Shown one piece after another: positions 23,081 through 35,864 of a stretch of DNA of 64,000 nt. The stretch lies in the NCBI GenBank assembly GCA_902728285.1, contig CACVBU010001098.1, positions 1 through 64,000 of the forward strand, in the 5' to 3' direction. Source of the DNA: Clytia hemisphaerica. Its lineage: Eukaryota > Cnidaria > Hydrozoa > Leptothecata > Clytiidae. The position numbers and the translations under genes were made by a program. Under the pieces are notes generated by a model. That model had not been told where the DNA came from and did not search any database. It was given only the letters and a program-made list of their open reading frames with translations. How positions within the stretch are numbered: the first letter of the stretch is position 1; every line of letters starts with the position of its first letter.

Positions 23081-23869
23081 TCAATACACCAAGACATTTG
23101 AACATTATTGATACCCTCTTTGTCCTAAAGAAGGTCTTGATTTCTCAGTTAATTTTTTTCAAAAAACATATTAACCCTTCGAGCATCTTCTTTTTTTTCG
23201 CTTTTTTACTTTTTTACTAAACATCTTGGGGCCTCAAGCCTCCTCTTAAAATCTCAATATTGACAAGTGCTATGACCTTGAAATTTTGACCAGTGATATA
23301 GATAATTGAAGATGATGTACAAAATTTTGGTTTGGCCACCTGTCTAATTAGTATTTTACAGACCAGAATGTAAACTTGACCAAAATCATGTATTGACTGA
23401 TTGACTCGTTCGATTTGGCTGAATTTGTTTCTGAAGGCTGTTTTGTCAATTTATAGAGACTAGTAACAGAAAAAATTCCTTCCCTTGTGTATTTGGTACT
23501 TTTCAGACCGGTCTGTAAAATATATGTTGACCATTTGCCAGGACTCAAAAACTACTGGAGCTTTTGATTTGAAATATATTAGTGATAGATATTTACCATC
23601 GTAAGCAGTAGGAAAAGTTTCAATTTCAAAAGCCACCATCATTAGGGTATGCGGGATGGCTGTAAAGCCATCCTCAAGGATGGTTTCTTCCGGGAAACCT
23701 GGCGACCTTGCCCTGCATAGCCAACATGGATCGTACGTTCGATTAGAAAGTTTTATTAGATAGACAGTTCCATCATTTTTCTTCACCTCTGTTTCGACTC
23801 TTGTCTCTCTTTTTCTTTCACCAATGGATTTCTAGTTTGATTATTATATAACTATTTTTATTACATCTT

Positions 23870-24095
23870 TGAGCGATGTTAATCACTTCAGTGTTGAAAA
23901 TCGCTGCTATATAGTATTTTGTTTACGTATATTTAACATCGTTCATCATTTTTTAAACAAATTTTACATATAGTAGCGATGTTAATCACTTTAGTGTCGA
24001 AAATCGTTAATACAGTAGTATAATGTTAATCTAGAAAATTTATTTTTGAATTTAATTGAGAGGCGATGTTAATCACTTTGGTGTTGAAAATTGTC
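23870..24095. repeat. Three direct repeats spaced about 90-105 bp
   Basis: A 28-30 bp word, 'gcgatgttaatcactt' followed by 'gtgttgaaaat', occurs near 23873, 23978 and 24063 with one to three changes. It lies between duplication copy B and the LINE. It may be a decayed satellite. Confidence 0.7.
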
Positions 24096-24667
24096 CATAT
24101 ATTATCTAGTAAAACTTGTGAATTTGTTTACCAACCGACATATATAAACCTTATTCTTACTATTTTTCCATCTGGAGAGGTTAAACTCCATTATATAAAA
24201 CATGCAATTATCTCCATAGATCAGTCATCTTACTTCTTGTTTGTCACTGTTTATTTTGGTTTTAATCGAGAGAGGTTTTTTGAGTGTAGCACAAACTCGC
24301 AAATCTTTACATTTTGAGCAGATATCTCTTCTAAAAAAGTCCTAAGGCGATAGAGGAGTGGCGTCGTGTGCAGGTCTGACAAACTGGTAGTACATAGTCA
24401 TTAATCTGCACTTAGGCGACGGGAAACTTATCCTAACATCGTAGTGTTTTTCTGATGAACAGCAGACCACCTTGGTGGAGTTTCTTGTGACTAAGCAGCC
24501 TTTTTTAAGGATGCACTGCTTACCTATCTAACTAGGAAGGATCTAGAAAATATGATCTAAACAAAGCCTGTTCTTTCTTTAGCTGGCTGGGTACCTGCGC
24601 TCAGCGGCTTGTTCTCTCTTGCAGGAAAAAGAAACGAAATTCTCGATATTTAGCAAACTCTCGTTCC

Positions 24668-27600
24668 ATGAAAATTGGCTCATGGAATGTTAGAACTCTT
24701 CTTGACCGTGATGAAGCTCTAAGACCTGAACGTAGAACTGCGATTGTCGCCAAAGAGCTCAATCGCTTCAATATTGATTTAGCTGCTCTTTCTGAAACTA
24801 GGCTAAGCGATGAAAATCATCGTATTGAAGTCGGTTCAGGGTACACTTTCTTCTGGAAAGGCAAACCTTCTGGTGTGAAACGTGAGGGTGGGGTCGGATT
24901 TGCCATCAAGACCGCTATATTAGACAGATTTGACCAACCTTGCGCCATATCAGACAGAATCATGTCCATACGCGTCGCTCTCTCTCTCACAAAAGGTTTC
25001 TAACCATCTTGTCCGTTTATGCGCCTACAATGACAAATGATGAAAATGACATCACATCATTTTATCAAAATCTTTCACATGTTATTTCCAGAATTTCTGA
25101 TTCTGATAAAATCTTGCTGCTGGGTGACTTCAATGCAAGGTAGGGTCAAGATAATCAAACCTGGGGTTGCATTGGCCGTTTCGGTATGGGAAAGGTTAAT
25201 TCCAACGGGTTGCATCTCCTTCAACTCTGCACACAATTTGATCTTGTTCTGTGTAACACTTTTTTCAATCATAAAGAGACTCATAAAGCTACTTGGACTC
25301 ACCCAAGATCACGTCAAGGTCACATGATTGATTATGTGATTTGTCGCAAACGTGATATGCAGGATGTTTGTAATGTTAAGGTTTTGCGTAGTGCAGTGTG
25401 CGGTACTGATCATTTTCTCTTAAGGGGGAAACTGAAATTACATCTTGCGCCGATGTCGTGCAAATGGTGTTAAAATTCCTAAACGTGTCAATGTTTCAAA
25501 ACTAAACAACCCTCTTATTCGGGAGAAGCTATCTTGTGCTTTCGACAATGTTGTATTTGATGGTTCTTGGGAAAATTTTAAGTCTGTTTCTTACACTGTT
25601 AGTACTGATATTTTAGACTTCAAACAAAAACAACATAAAGACTGGTTTTATGATAACAACCCTGAAATCGATCAACTCTTACAAGGAAAAAACACCATCT
25701 TTCAAAAACTTCTTTCTTCTGGAAATGACCCCGACCCCAGAGTTGTACTTTTGTGGAAAGAAACAAAGGCCACTCTCCAACGTAAACTGCGTAAAATGAA
25801 GAATGATTGGTGGCAGAATCTTTCTTTAGAAATTCAACAAGCCTTTGAAAGAAAAGATTCTAAAACCTTTTATCATATGCTAAGACAAGCATATGGGCCA
25901 AAATCTTCATCCATTTAAACCCCACTTCTCTCCAAAGATGGAAATGTTTTCCTCAAAGATTCAACCAGTATTCAAGATCGCTGGACAGAACATTTTTCGG
26001 ATCTCTTTTTTAATCCCTCGACAGTTGATAATAATGTTAAAATCTGTCCCAAAATGAAATTCTTAGCGATATGGCTATCCCACCGACTAAAATAGAAGTT
26101 GTTAAAGCCATTAAAAAAATCAACACGGGTAAGGCCCCTAGCCTTGATGGCCTGTATGTAGATGTTTTGCTTCACGGAGGTGATAGCGTCCATACGCACA
26201 TACACAATTTGATCTCTGATGTCTGGAATGGGGGGCTTGTTCATCAGGACTGGATTGATACTATTTTAGTTTGTCTTTACAAAGGGAAGGGTTCAAGATC
26301 GGAATGTGGTAACTATCGTGGCATAAGTCTTCTGGGGTCAGTGGGTAAGGTCTTTTCCAAGGTGTTATTAGATAGATTAACTTCTTTCATTTGTCCTCTC
26401 ATTATTCCTGAAACTCAGTCAGGTTTTCGATCAGGTAGGGGCACAGCAGACATGATTTTTGCTGCACGTCAATTACAAGAAAAATGTATAGAACAACGTA
26501 TGCCTCTGTATCAGGTGTTTGTTGACCTCACAAAAGCTTTCGACACCGTTAATCGTGAGGCGCTTTGGGTCATCTTGGGTAAACTCGGCTGCCCTGATCT
26601 TTACGTTAATCTTGTTAAAATACTTCATGGGGATATGAAAGATCGCTATTATCCTTTAGTGGCACTCTTTCACGCCCAATAGCTGTTGAAAACGGGGTGA
26701 AACAGGGTGACATACTTGCGCCTACCTTTTTTCAATTTTCTTCGCGTCAATGCTCTGTCATGCTTTCAAAGATTGTACAGCTGGTGTATTTCTACGTTTC
26801 CGAACCTCCGGGAAAGTTTTTGATCTTCGACGGCTTCAGGCCAAATCTAAAGTTTTTGAAATGATTATTCGTGAATTGTTATACGCAGATGACGCTGATT
26901 TAGTCTCTAATTCAGAAGATGACATGCAGCTCATCATGGATCTTTTTTCAAGTGCATGTGACACTTTTGGTCTTACAATAAGCCTTAAAAAAACTAAAGT
27001 CATGTATACACCACCTCCAAACATTCACTACGCGGAACCAAATATCTTTGTTAACGGTACTCGACTCGAGGTAGTGGACAGTTTTGTTTATCTTGGTGGT
27101 TCTTTATCAAAAGACGGTACACTTGACTCTGAAGTGTTACTTCGTATTCAAAAAGCAACTAAATCTTTTGGTGCTTTAGAAAATCGTGTTTGGTCAGACC
27201 GCAACATTACTTTAAAAACCAAGGTCAGTGTCTACAAATCTTGTGTTCTTACTGCTCTTCTATATTCTTCTGAAATCTGGACCACATATCGCAGACACAT
27301 CAGGTTACTTGAACGTGCCCATCAAAAATTCCTCCGTCGTGTTCTCAATATTCGCTGGGACACTTTTACTCCAGACACGGAGGTTCTTTCTTGAGAGAAT
27401 GTTGATAGTGTTGAAAGTATAATTATGCGAAACCAAATGCGATGGACAGGTCACTTAGTGCGTATGAAAGACAAGCGGCTTCCAAAAAGGCTTTTCTTCG
27501 GTGAGATGAAAAACGGCAAACGTCCGAGTCATAAACCAAAAAAGAGATTTAAAGATGTAATCAAATCAAATTTGAAATTTATGGGTCTTAATGTTAATAA

Positions 27601-27931
27601 TTGGCAATCGACAGCCAACAATCGTCTGGAATGGCGTAAAGCCATACACGATGGATGTCAACTTTTTGAGGCTAATAGAATAAATCATTGCAATGTAAAA
27701 CGCGCACTTCGTAAAGGTGATTTTGATTCTCTCCCCGCGAGTGTCAGTCGTGAACTCTCTTGTGACGTATGTGGCAAACTTGCTCTTTCTAAAGCAGGCC
27801 TTGCCAGCCACAAACGCTCACATCGAAATGTTAATTCTGCTCTTCTCCCTCAAACAACCACCTGTAATCAATGCGGGAAAGTTTGCAAATCTTCAGGTGG
27901 TCTCAAACGACATATGAAAATCCATCTCTAG
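24668..27931 (+). mobile_element. Non-LTR retrotransposon (LINE), inactivated
   Basis: Reads in order: an APE-type endonuclease starting MKIGSWNVRTLL, with ETRL, GDFNAR and GTDHF catalytic boxes; a reverse transcriptase with NYRGISLLG, QSGFRSGRGT, FVDLTKAFDTVN and the catalytic YADDADLV; and a C-terminal tail with two C2H2 zinc fingers (CDVCGK...H-x3-H and CNQCGK...H-x3-H). This is the order of EN-RT LINEs often annotated as craniofacial-development-protein-2-like. Stops and frame changes (about 25001, 25141-25143, 25445, 25916, 26680, 27394) make it dead. About 330 bases before 24668 are probably its 5' leader. The 3' end has an 'atcatcatcatca' run near 28123-28138. Confidence 0.9.
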
Positions 27932-28136
27932 TTATTTTATTCTGTATTATATCGAAACCCGAACGTCTTTTATCCTCTTTTATCAATCTTCTACCTTCTA
28001 TCATACATTTACTATTTATTTTACAATTTCTTTCATTTTGTTTAGACATGTCTTTTAACCTTTTAGTTTGATAGTTTTTATACCAACTTAGAAGAGATGG
28101 TCGTCTTCTATAACAGAAGTGACAATCATCATCATC

Positions 28137-28255
28137 AATAAGCATGCCAGACTTTTCAATACTGATATGCCGATAAGCTTTTCGTTCTAATAGCGAAATA
28201 CCGATAATAATATTTTGTTCAATTACCGATACCCATATCCACTTCAATTTTATTG
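28137..28255. repeat. Dispersed 118 bp repeat, second copy
   Basis: Nearly identical to 12297-12415. It abuts the 3' end of the LINE, so the LINE may have inserted beside or into a pre-existing copy. Confidence 0.85.
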
Positions 28256-28344
28256 GTCAGCCTAAGCTGAGCATTCAAATAGGTAAAATTTTCTTCTTCT
28301 TCCACCATAAGACGGCAAAAAAAAAATCCGATTTTCCGATCTCA

Positions 28345-28500
28345 CTTTGATTTCTAAACTTTCTTCCGATCGGGTTAACTTTTTGGGTACTTTTAGCGTA
28401 CGTTGTTTTTACAGATCATAATTGCTGACTTTGATTTCTCAACTTTCTTCCGATCGGGTTAAGTTTTTGGGTACTTTTAGCGTACGTTGTTTTAACAGAT
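28345..28500. repeat. Tandem duplication, about 78 bp
   Basis: The block 'tttgatttct(a/c)aactttc' through 'ttttagcgtacgttgtttt' occurs twice in a row (about 28347-28412 and 28430-28497). Confidence 0.8.
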
Positions 28501-28907
28501 GGTGGTGTTTCAAGATGGCGGCTCAAGCGATAGTCAGATGTGATAAAAGTCAGTGTTGTACCAAAGTATTTCCAGTATAAACCTGTTGCAAGCTTCAATT
28601 TCTGTCATTTATTTTTTAACTCGGCAAATCAAACACATGATTTTCATCAAGGGGACTCTTTTTCTATATCTTTTGAAGCTTTAAAGCCGTTTGCTCAAGT
28701 TTTTGTTTATGTTGAATTTTCTGATACTTTTTATTGCTGCTTTTTATTAGTTTTTGCAATAAAAACATATTTTTCTTGTTTGCCTCTAGGTGGGATTGAT
28801 GGTGTTATAATGTTATTGGAATTTGATAAAGTTTACAAAAGTACAGCTACTGTCTAAATTTGTTAAGACTGGATGCAATTGTGCTTTTTTGGACTAAAAG
28901 GCGAATA

Positions 28908-29635
28908 GACCTTTTCGCCTTTGCGTCCGCCATATTGAATTGTATGCAAAAATTATGGTTGCCGAATTGCCGTGGTGAAATTCCCTTAGAAAGTATGCAA
29001 AACATATGCAAAAAGAAAGTATTAAATAAAAACTTACATGCATAATTGGCATTATATTAAAGTGTAATCTTGTAGAAGAAAGATTAAATTTGCTTCTCTT
29101 GAAAACTAAAAACAATTATATTCACTCATCTCTTAGAACAAGCACTTCAAAAGACCATAACATTAGACAGAATCTCAAACTGAAAAATCACCCGCGAAGG
29201 TAAAAAACAATCCTTATTCGGCTGACGGCAAATTATTCTCTTGGGAATAGAGCCGCCAAATGATCAATTCAAAACATTGATAAAGTGTGACGTCATAATT
29301 ACTGCTTTCAGTTTGTGTGTTTTGAAAGTTTGATGTGTGTACTCCGTCTTCGTGGAATTTCTTAATGGCATGAAAACAGAATATGCAATGTCTTTAAGAA
29401 CAAATTCCTAAAAGGCTTTTGTTGTTCTGTAAATATTTCCTGTTGGATTAAGAAATTCCATCTTTTATTGTTCTAATGATTATAATATTTATTTATAAGA
29501 TGCTTTGTTGTCTTTTTAATCTTTGTGTAAACTTGCATATGTTTTGCATACATTCCAACTAAATCCAACCACGGCATTTTCGTTCCTGTATTTTTGCATA
29601 CAATTCAATATGGCGGACGCAAAGGCGAAAAGGTC
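28908..29635. mobile_element. TA-flanked MITE with 46 bp perfect inverted repeats
   Basis: The ends begin GACCTTTTCGCCTTTGCGTC and match as inverted repeats for 46 bases. TA lies on each side (28906-28907 and 29636-29637), as for Tc1/mariner-type elements. No transposase is present. Confidence 0.85.
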
Positions 29636-29637
29636 TA

Positions 29638-31578
29638 TCGCAAAAAATTGTTTGGTTCCCGTCATTTCTACTTAAAAAAGTGGGGGTCGTTCGGTCATTC
29701 GGTTGAAAATATTTTTCTTTTAAGAAGCAGCTACATCTTGTTGAAAGGGAATCCGTCGTGTGGACTGATCTGAATTAAGAAATTGAGAAACCGTGGATAG
29801 ACTGGTTTTCGGTTTACTCTCCATTAGCATGTGGCTCGCTACTTCGATTTGAAAACTTGTAAACACAGAGCGTGCAGAGGTCGACAGTGGAGATCCAGCA
29901 AAGCAGCGGAAAAGCTTTCCGACTCTCCAACTCTACCTGCTGACCGTAAATCAGGGTCGGTCAGATGACGGGAACCAAATGATGACATCACATCTCTATT
30001 ATTGGACTTGCAAAATTATGACAAATGGTCTTTGGAATTTGATCAATTATATTAATATTAATATATACAGTTCTTGTTGAAATTGATCAAACTATTTTTC
30101 ATGCAGTTCCGGACGCAGATTGTGTTTTTCTAACCTTTCCTAACTTTGGCGCACGTTTTGACCGAATAATGGAATGGAATGAATGGCGATAACAGTTTAT
30201 ACATACCCTCATAAACCTTCAATTATCTGAAAAGCATTTAAAAAGCATTAGAAAGCAATCTTAAATGGTAAATAATCTGAAAAGAGTTCAAAAACAATCA
30301 CAAAACTAACGGCATGGATAGCTTTTGAATTACAAACTACAGATGCTTTTTGGATGACTTGAAAGCAATACAGACAGTATCCATGTGGATAGTTTTGAGA
30401 TGGAAAATTCCAAATGTTGTTTAGNNNNNNNNNNCACGAGAGCCACCAATGGTTAAAAACTTATGTACATAGTTTCTTTCTTTGTGTTATTCAATTTGAA
30501 ATAAACCTAACCTAACCTAAACCTAACCTAACCTAAAGCTAACCTAACCTAACCTAAGATTCCAGGTCGGTGCTGCTATTCACTGCTTGATCTACCATCT
30601 TTAGATACTTCGGACTGTTACGGAACCACCAACACGATAAACCAATAAGATCGCGTTATTTCCAAGTGCGGAATAGATTATTCCTCGCCCTCCCAATCAA
30701 ATGCGAGTTTAAAGCAAAATGGGGGGAAAATGAACTTCTCCGCATAGTTATGAAATTTAAGTTTTGCTTTTGATTATCATTTGCAACCAGCAAAGTCTTC
30801 AAGATGGTTGTGTGCATGTTGTGTAACTTGACGGTACTAAACTACAAAATTTATTTACGCAGACTGGATGCAAATTGTGTTTTTCAAGTGCAAAGTAGGA
30901 CAATGACCAGTCACATTTTTGGACCTACCTGGAGGTCCTATAAATTAATTTGTCTTGATTTTGCTTTTCTATGTTATTGTTTGTTCCTTCTCACGTTGTT
31001 CTAGCTTGTTCACTTTACTTTTTAGATTTTCAACAGTTTTTTGCAATTTTTTGTGTGAGTCGACCAAGTTTTTTATGATTACATTTTTTATTTCAGTTAT
31101 ATCTTTTTGGATGTTGAATTCATCTAGTGCGTTAATTTGTCTAGTTTTTCATTTATCTGGTTAAAGTCTTCTTTCATAAATTATTTTTCTTGTTGGTTTT
31201 GTTGATTTCTTGTCGTAATCAACATGTTGAATGTTCAAGATGGTGTGAGCGCCAAAAATCTAAAGCGAAGTATACTTTGGAGCTTCTCGGGGGGGGGGGG
31301 GTTGGAGGAGCTCTCAGGCTTGTTTAAATAATTTTAAATCAAGTCATCAAATGTTTAACATTTTGTACATTATTCAACATTTTTAGTCTACTTTGTTTCA
31401 GTCTCTTACATCATGGACTCTTTCAATCTCTTACATCTGTTAACCCACTTATTAAAGCTATCTAGCTAAGCTCTATTGGCTGACCTTCCAGCCTCAGCTG
31501 GTGTTTATATTATACTATCAAATCGAGAATTTTTGGTATGGAATCAAGAAAATAAAACCTTACAATATTATTATTATA
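29638..31578. other. Intergenic with an assembly gap and a (CCTAA)n tract
   Basis: No gene recognised. Ten N bases at 30425-30434 mark a gap. At 30504-30557 is a run of CCTAA pentamers with a few interruptions, directly after 'aattt gaaataaa'. This could be the tail of a non-LTR element or an interstitial telomere-like repeat. A G tract of about 14 lies near 31291. Confidence 0.5.
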
Positions 31579-32457
31579 CTAGCCGGTACCCGGCGTCGCA
31601 CGCCGGTTAGGCTGTAGCTGAACGCAATAAAAGTCCATTGGATGTTGAAGCTGGCTTAAAAAAAAACAATCAAATGAATAAAAAGATATCTTCAAAGTTT
31701 TACTCTAACCCTCCCCGGAGATCTTTTTCTCGCTTCGCTCGCATTAAATACGCCGTCCAGTTTTCGACAATTTGAGAAAATGTCATGGTAAAGAGGAGTG
31801 AAATGTTAAAATGACAATTCTTTATGAAAAAGCGGGAAAGCCACAAAGAATAGTGCAACTTTGTTTTTATCAGATCTAAAAAGATAACTAAGCCAATTCT
31901 AAATTATTTTTTTTAACCCTGGTCATAACTTTTCGAATTTAAACATGTAAAATAAGGTACACAGTTAAAGAGATGGACTACTTTCTTGTCTTGTTTTTTA
32001 TCGCCCTTTGAATGCTGTATTGTCGACAAAACTTTTTAAATTATGTTTGATTTACATTTGAAATGTTCTTTTCTATAAAAGAAACTTGTTTTGTTTGAAA
32101 GAATTCGAATGTAATTAATTTCTTCGTTAAATACATTCGAAAACATTTCAAACAAAAGAAAAGAGAAAAACAGGATCAGGCAAAGCTGGGCAGAAATTAA
32201 AATTACTAAATGTAGATGGGCCTTAAATTTCAAAACAAAGGCTGAATAAAGTCTAACCCAGGCTCTATCCGATCTGTCAATCAAAACAAACTTATCGAGA
32301 ACAAAACATTGCTTGCGAAATCTTTTGCAAATGGCGCGAATCCAATAGAATAAATTTGTGAAGCAAGAGACTAAAAGTCATAATTCTAAAACACAAACAA
32401 AGCGAAAACGAAAGTGGTGACACACAGACACACAAAGCACCGCTATTAATATATAGA
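31579..32457 (-). mobile_element. Helitron-like non-autonomous element 1
   Basis: Read on the minus strand it starts TCTATATATTAATAG and ends with the hairpin CCGGCGTGCGACGCCGG, seven bases, then CTAG. The base before TC is A and the base after CTAG is T, as expected for Helitrons, which insert between A and T. There are no inverted repeats and no ORF. Element 2 shares both ends. Confidence 0.8.
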
Positions 32458-32733
32458 TATTATTATTATTACTAGAACAGTGCTCACATCACTGGATAAC
32501 GACCGCCTTAAATTTGATGAAGAATTCATCGGTTTAGACAATGATCCACTTCGACACTCTCGTTTGCGTGATTTAACTTGAAAATATGGATATTTTTTAT
32601 AAGCATATCTAGGCTCAGATATGGGAAAAATTAGGCATATGGCAAACATTACTTGAGCCTACGAAAAATGATTTTTCCTGATTTTGGCTGGAATTTTGCG
32701 GATTTTCAGTATTTCCCTAAATTTGTGTTTTAG

Positions 32734-33387
32734 ATTTAAGCAACGAATTAGAATAGGTGGATTAAGAACTCATAGAAAACACTCCTCGTTAGGTTATCAA
32801 ACTTTTTTACGAGTTTGCTAGCAATTAAAACTTGATAAGTTGTAAAAAAGTTGTAAAAAATCATTACTTTCAACATTTTCATTGGTCATTACGTATCACG
32901 TGGTACATTTTAAATAAGAAAATGCACTTTTTTAGCCCTTTCTATCCAATGCAGAAATTAGCCAAATAATTTGAAATTTATTTTCCTAATTCTAAATACA
33001 GTCTTCTTTCACCAGTATGCAACCCATTCGTGACCCATCGATAGTTTCTTAGTTATAGACCATACGTTAATTTTCACTTATCTGAAGATTGCCATTGACA
33101 AAAGATTAAAAATTTACATTAAAACTGGTCTAGCGTTTGTTGATGCTAAAACTTAAGTGCAGGATTTAAAATATTTGCAAAATCATCAAAATTGATCGAA
33201 TCATAGGACAAATTCGTTTTCGAAACTGTATAAATTGGAAAATTGTTCTTATAAAAACAATGAAAAAACTAAACGAGGAGTGCGCAGAGTCATTTACAGA
33301 TTTTTCTTGTAACAATGAGAAGACAATGGATCTCTCTTGGGAGCAACGAGAGAAGTTAATCCACCTATTCTAATCCGTTGATTTAAG
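32734..33387. repeat. Inverted-repeat element
   Basis: The left arm 'gaattagaataggtggatt' (within 32734-32766) is mirrored at 33356-33387. A weaker outer pair ('ttttttataagcat' near 32595 and its complement near 33470) suggests one element nested in another. Confidence 0.6.
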
Positions 33388-34077
33388 CATCCCCTCAATC
33401 AAGCATTTTCAGGCTTATTAAACTTTGAACCTAAGCATCTCAGAGCCTGTTTTCTGATTTTTGCATGCTTATAAAAAAATACACGTATAAGCCAACCCAC
33501 TGTGGCAGTTCGGTTAAGTTGCTTGACGAGATCAGTGATTTTGATCAGCTAGTATATTTTGAGTTGTTTAATCACTTGTGGTTTGAATCAGAAGCTGATA
33601 AATACTATAAGTTTTTTTATTTACTTAACATTTATCTCCCTAGCGGGGCGCCACAGCATGTTTTTCATCTATTCATGATTAACGTCGTTATCTCCGAAAG
33701 AATGCTTTTTTTATCTCCGTAGTAAAACGCCACACATTTCAGAAAACCAGCGATTCTACAAATATCTCAAATCTGTCTCAGCTGCTCAAACCTTTAACCG
33801 ACAAAATTCTGCAAAACGTGCAGAATAGGCATGAATGAGCGAGTCAAATTTTAAAATATTCAAAAGGATAGCACAGTTGTGACAAATTTTGAATCCAACT
33901 TTTTTACCCGTATACAGCTCGGAAAATTAACCGCCTTCGGCGGTCGATTACTATTATTCATATTTATACAGGTTAGTCTGCGTCAGTAAATATACAATAT
34001 ATACAAATTAATTATATACAAGTATAAGAAATACTGTTATCATTGAGAGACCTGTGTGAAAAACGAAATAAACAAAA

Positions 34078-35581
34078 CTAGCCGGTACCCGGCGTCGCAC
34101 GCCGGTTTAGTTGTTTGCTGAACGCATCTAAAGTCCTTTGAGATGTTGGGAAGGTGGCTTAAACACGATGAAATCAAAATTAAAGGGAAGAATTCTCTTC
34201 AAACGACGTCCGAGACGGCTCTGCAATACACGGGTTTCGAATTAAATCTGGCGCGAGAGAAAAAATCAAGTAAATAAAAGGAGCGATAAGGGGAAATGCC
34301 TTATAAAAGGTTGATAGATTTCCTTTCTTCTCTTTTGAAAGCCAGGTGTTCATTCAAAAGATGTTTTTCTATTTTAAATTCAATAAAAGAAATATGATTA
34401 AACGATTGACTTTTTATTTTAATGTTTTTTGTTTTCATAATGACCCATAAAGTCTGTCAAAATGGAAAAATGAGCTAAAATTGCTTGATACACGGCCAAT
34501 TTTCGTTCTGTTTACTTGATATTTTTCGTGCAAATTTACATGGGATCAAAGCTAAAGCTAAGCAAAAATTTAATTCGAAACCCGTGTATTAGATTTCTTT
34601 TCTCGCTTCGCTCGCGTTATATTTGCCGTAGTTCTTGATGTTTAGGAAAACTTTGATGTCAAGATAAGCGGAGTGAAATAATAGACATGACACGCGGATT
34701 CGTCGAAAAAAGGCAGCCCGGGGGGGGGGTACTTAGGCAAGAGAAGGGTATAGGTATGGGTATGTGCCGGCCTTAAGGGTGCCTTTTTTGAAAAATGGCA
34801 GTTTGAAAATCAGAAAATTCAGTCCCACTAAGAATTGGAAAAATAGGAAAATTTCAACTTTTTGCCCCCAGAAAGATAGAAATTTGGTCAAATTAGTTCC
34901 AAAAAGTGAATTAAAATTCACACAATTTCCCTTGTTTCTTCTCCTCTTTATTCGTCCGAGGGGCAGGGCCGAAAGTCAGCTCGCAACCATAGTCCCCCCG
35001 GAAGGCAGCTAGGACACGCAGACAAAAAAGCGTGATAGATAGCGCAATTTTATGTTGCTTTTTATAAAATAACTTCGTCATAACTTCAATAATTTTTCAA
35101 ATTCAACAATGACTTAGATTTACTGCAAAATAATTATCGACATACATGTTTAAAGGTCCCTTTTTACGAAGAAAGAATTCTAGTTGTTACCGCCTTTTGA
35201 ATGTATTTTTAATGTTGTGCTGTTGTTTTAACAAACTTGTTATGTGATTCTTGTGTTTTATTTTATATTTGTTCTTTTCTTTAACAGATTCTGTTTAAAA
35301 GACTTCTTTTGTTTTGAAAAGAATTCGAATGTCTCAAATCAAATAAGGTCGTTAATTACATTCAAAAACATAAAACAAAAGAAAAGAAAGAAAAAAAAAG
35401 AAAAAGTCTAATCTATCAATCAAAATCAAATATCAAATAAAACGGCGCGAATCTGATTTAACACATTTGTGGAGCAAGAAGCAAAAGTCATCTTTTAAAA
35501 GAACAAAACATTGCTTGCGAAAACGAAAGTGACACACAAACAAACAAAATGACATACAGACTACGGCTATTAATATATAGA
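34078..35581 (-). mobile_element. Helitron-like non-autonomous element 2
   Basis: Same ends as 31579-32457: on the minus strand, TCTATATATTAATAG at the start and hairpin CCGGCGTGCGACGCCGG then CTAG at the end. It is longer because a MITE (34717-35001) is nested inside. The base before TC is T here, not A. Confidence 0.75.
34717..35001. mobile_element. Nested MITE with CCCGGGGGGG ends
   Basis: Relative of 15959-16255: CCCGGGGGG...TACT at the left and inverted C tract with CCGG at the right. Flanked by a direct repeat AAGGCAG (34710-34716 and 35002-35008). Confidence 0.7.
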
Positions 35582-35864
35582 AGAGATAAGTCAAGGGGCT
35601 AAACAAAGGCGAAAAAGCTAAAAGAAAAACTCGGACTGGGTATTGTGATCAAGATTAGACAAGGATTATCGAGTCTAATATAGCAATGAAATTCTAAATG
35701 TTTTATATATTATAAACTATAGGTAAAAAATAGAAATATATCGAACCTCGTGGTAACTCAAGATTAGTATGTAAGACGCATTACTAATATAGGCTTAAAA
35801 ATTGATTGAATTTTGAAGTGCGAGAGGTTCAAAAAGTGTATCTAAGAAAACTATTGTAAAAATT

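Larger units (their letters stand above)
12922..23640. repeat. Segmental duplication, copy B
   Basis: Paralogous to 2475-8990 in the same orientation. It carries extra insertions at 15530-16860, 18048-18142, 19254-21647 and about 21876-23080. Between 17240 and 19050 it differs from copy A by many single-base deletions, mostly in short homopolymers, next to an N at 17262. Part of that divergence may be poor sequence rather than mutation. Confidence 0.9.

Noticed and set aside
33465-33722. 85-codon plus-strand ORF
   Set aside because: Starts inside an inverted-repeat element and shows no family features.
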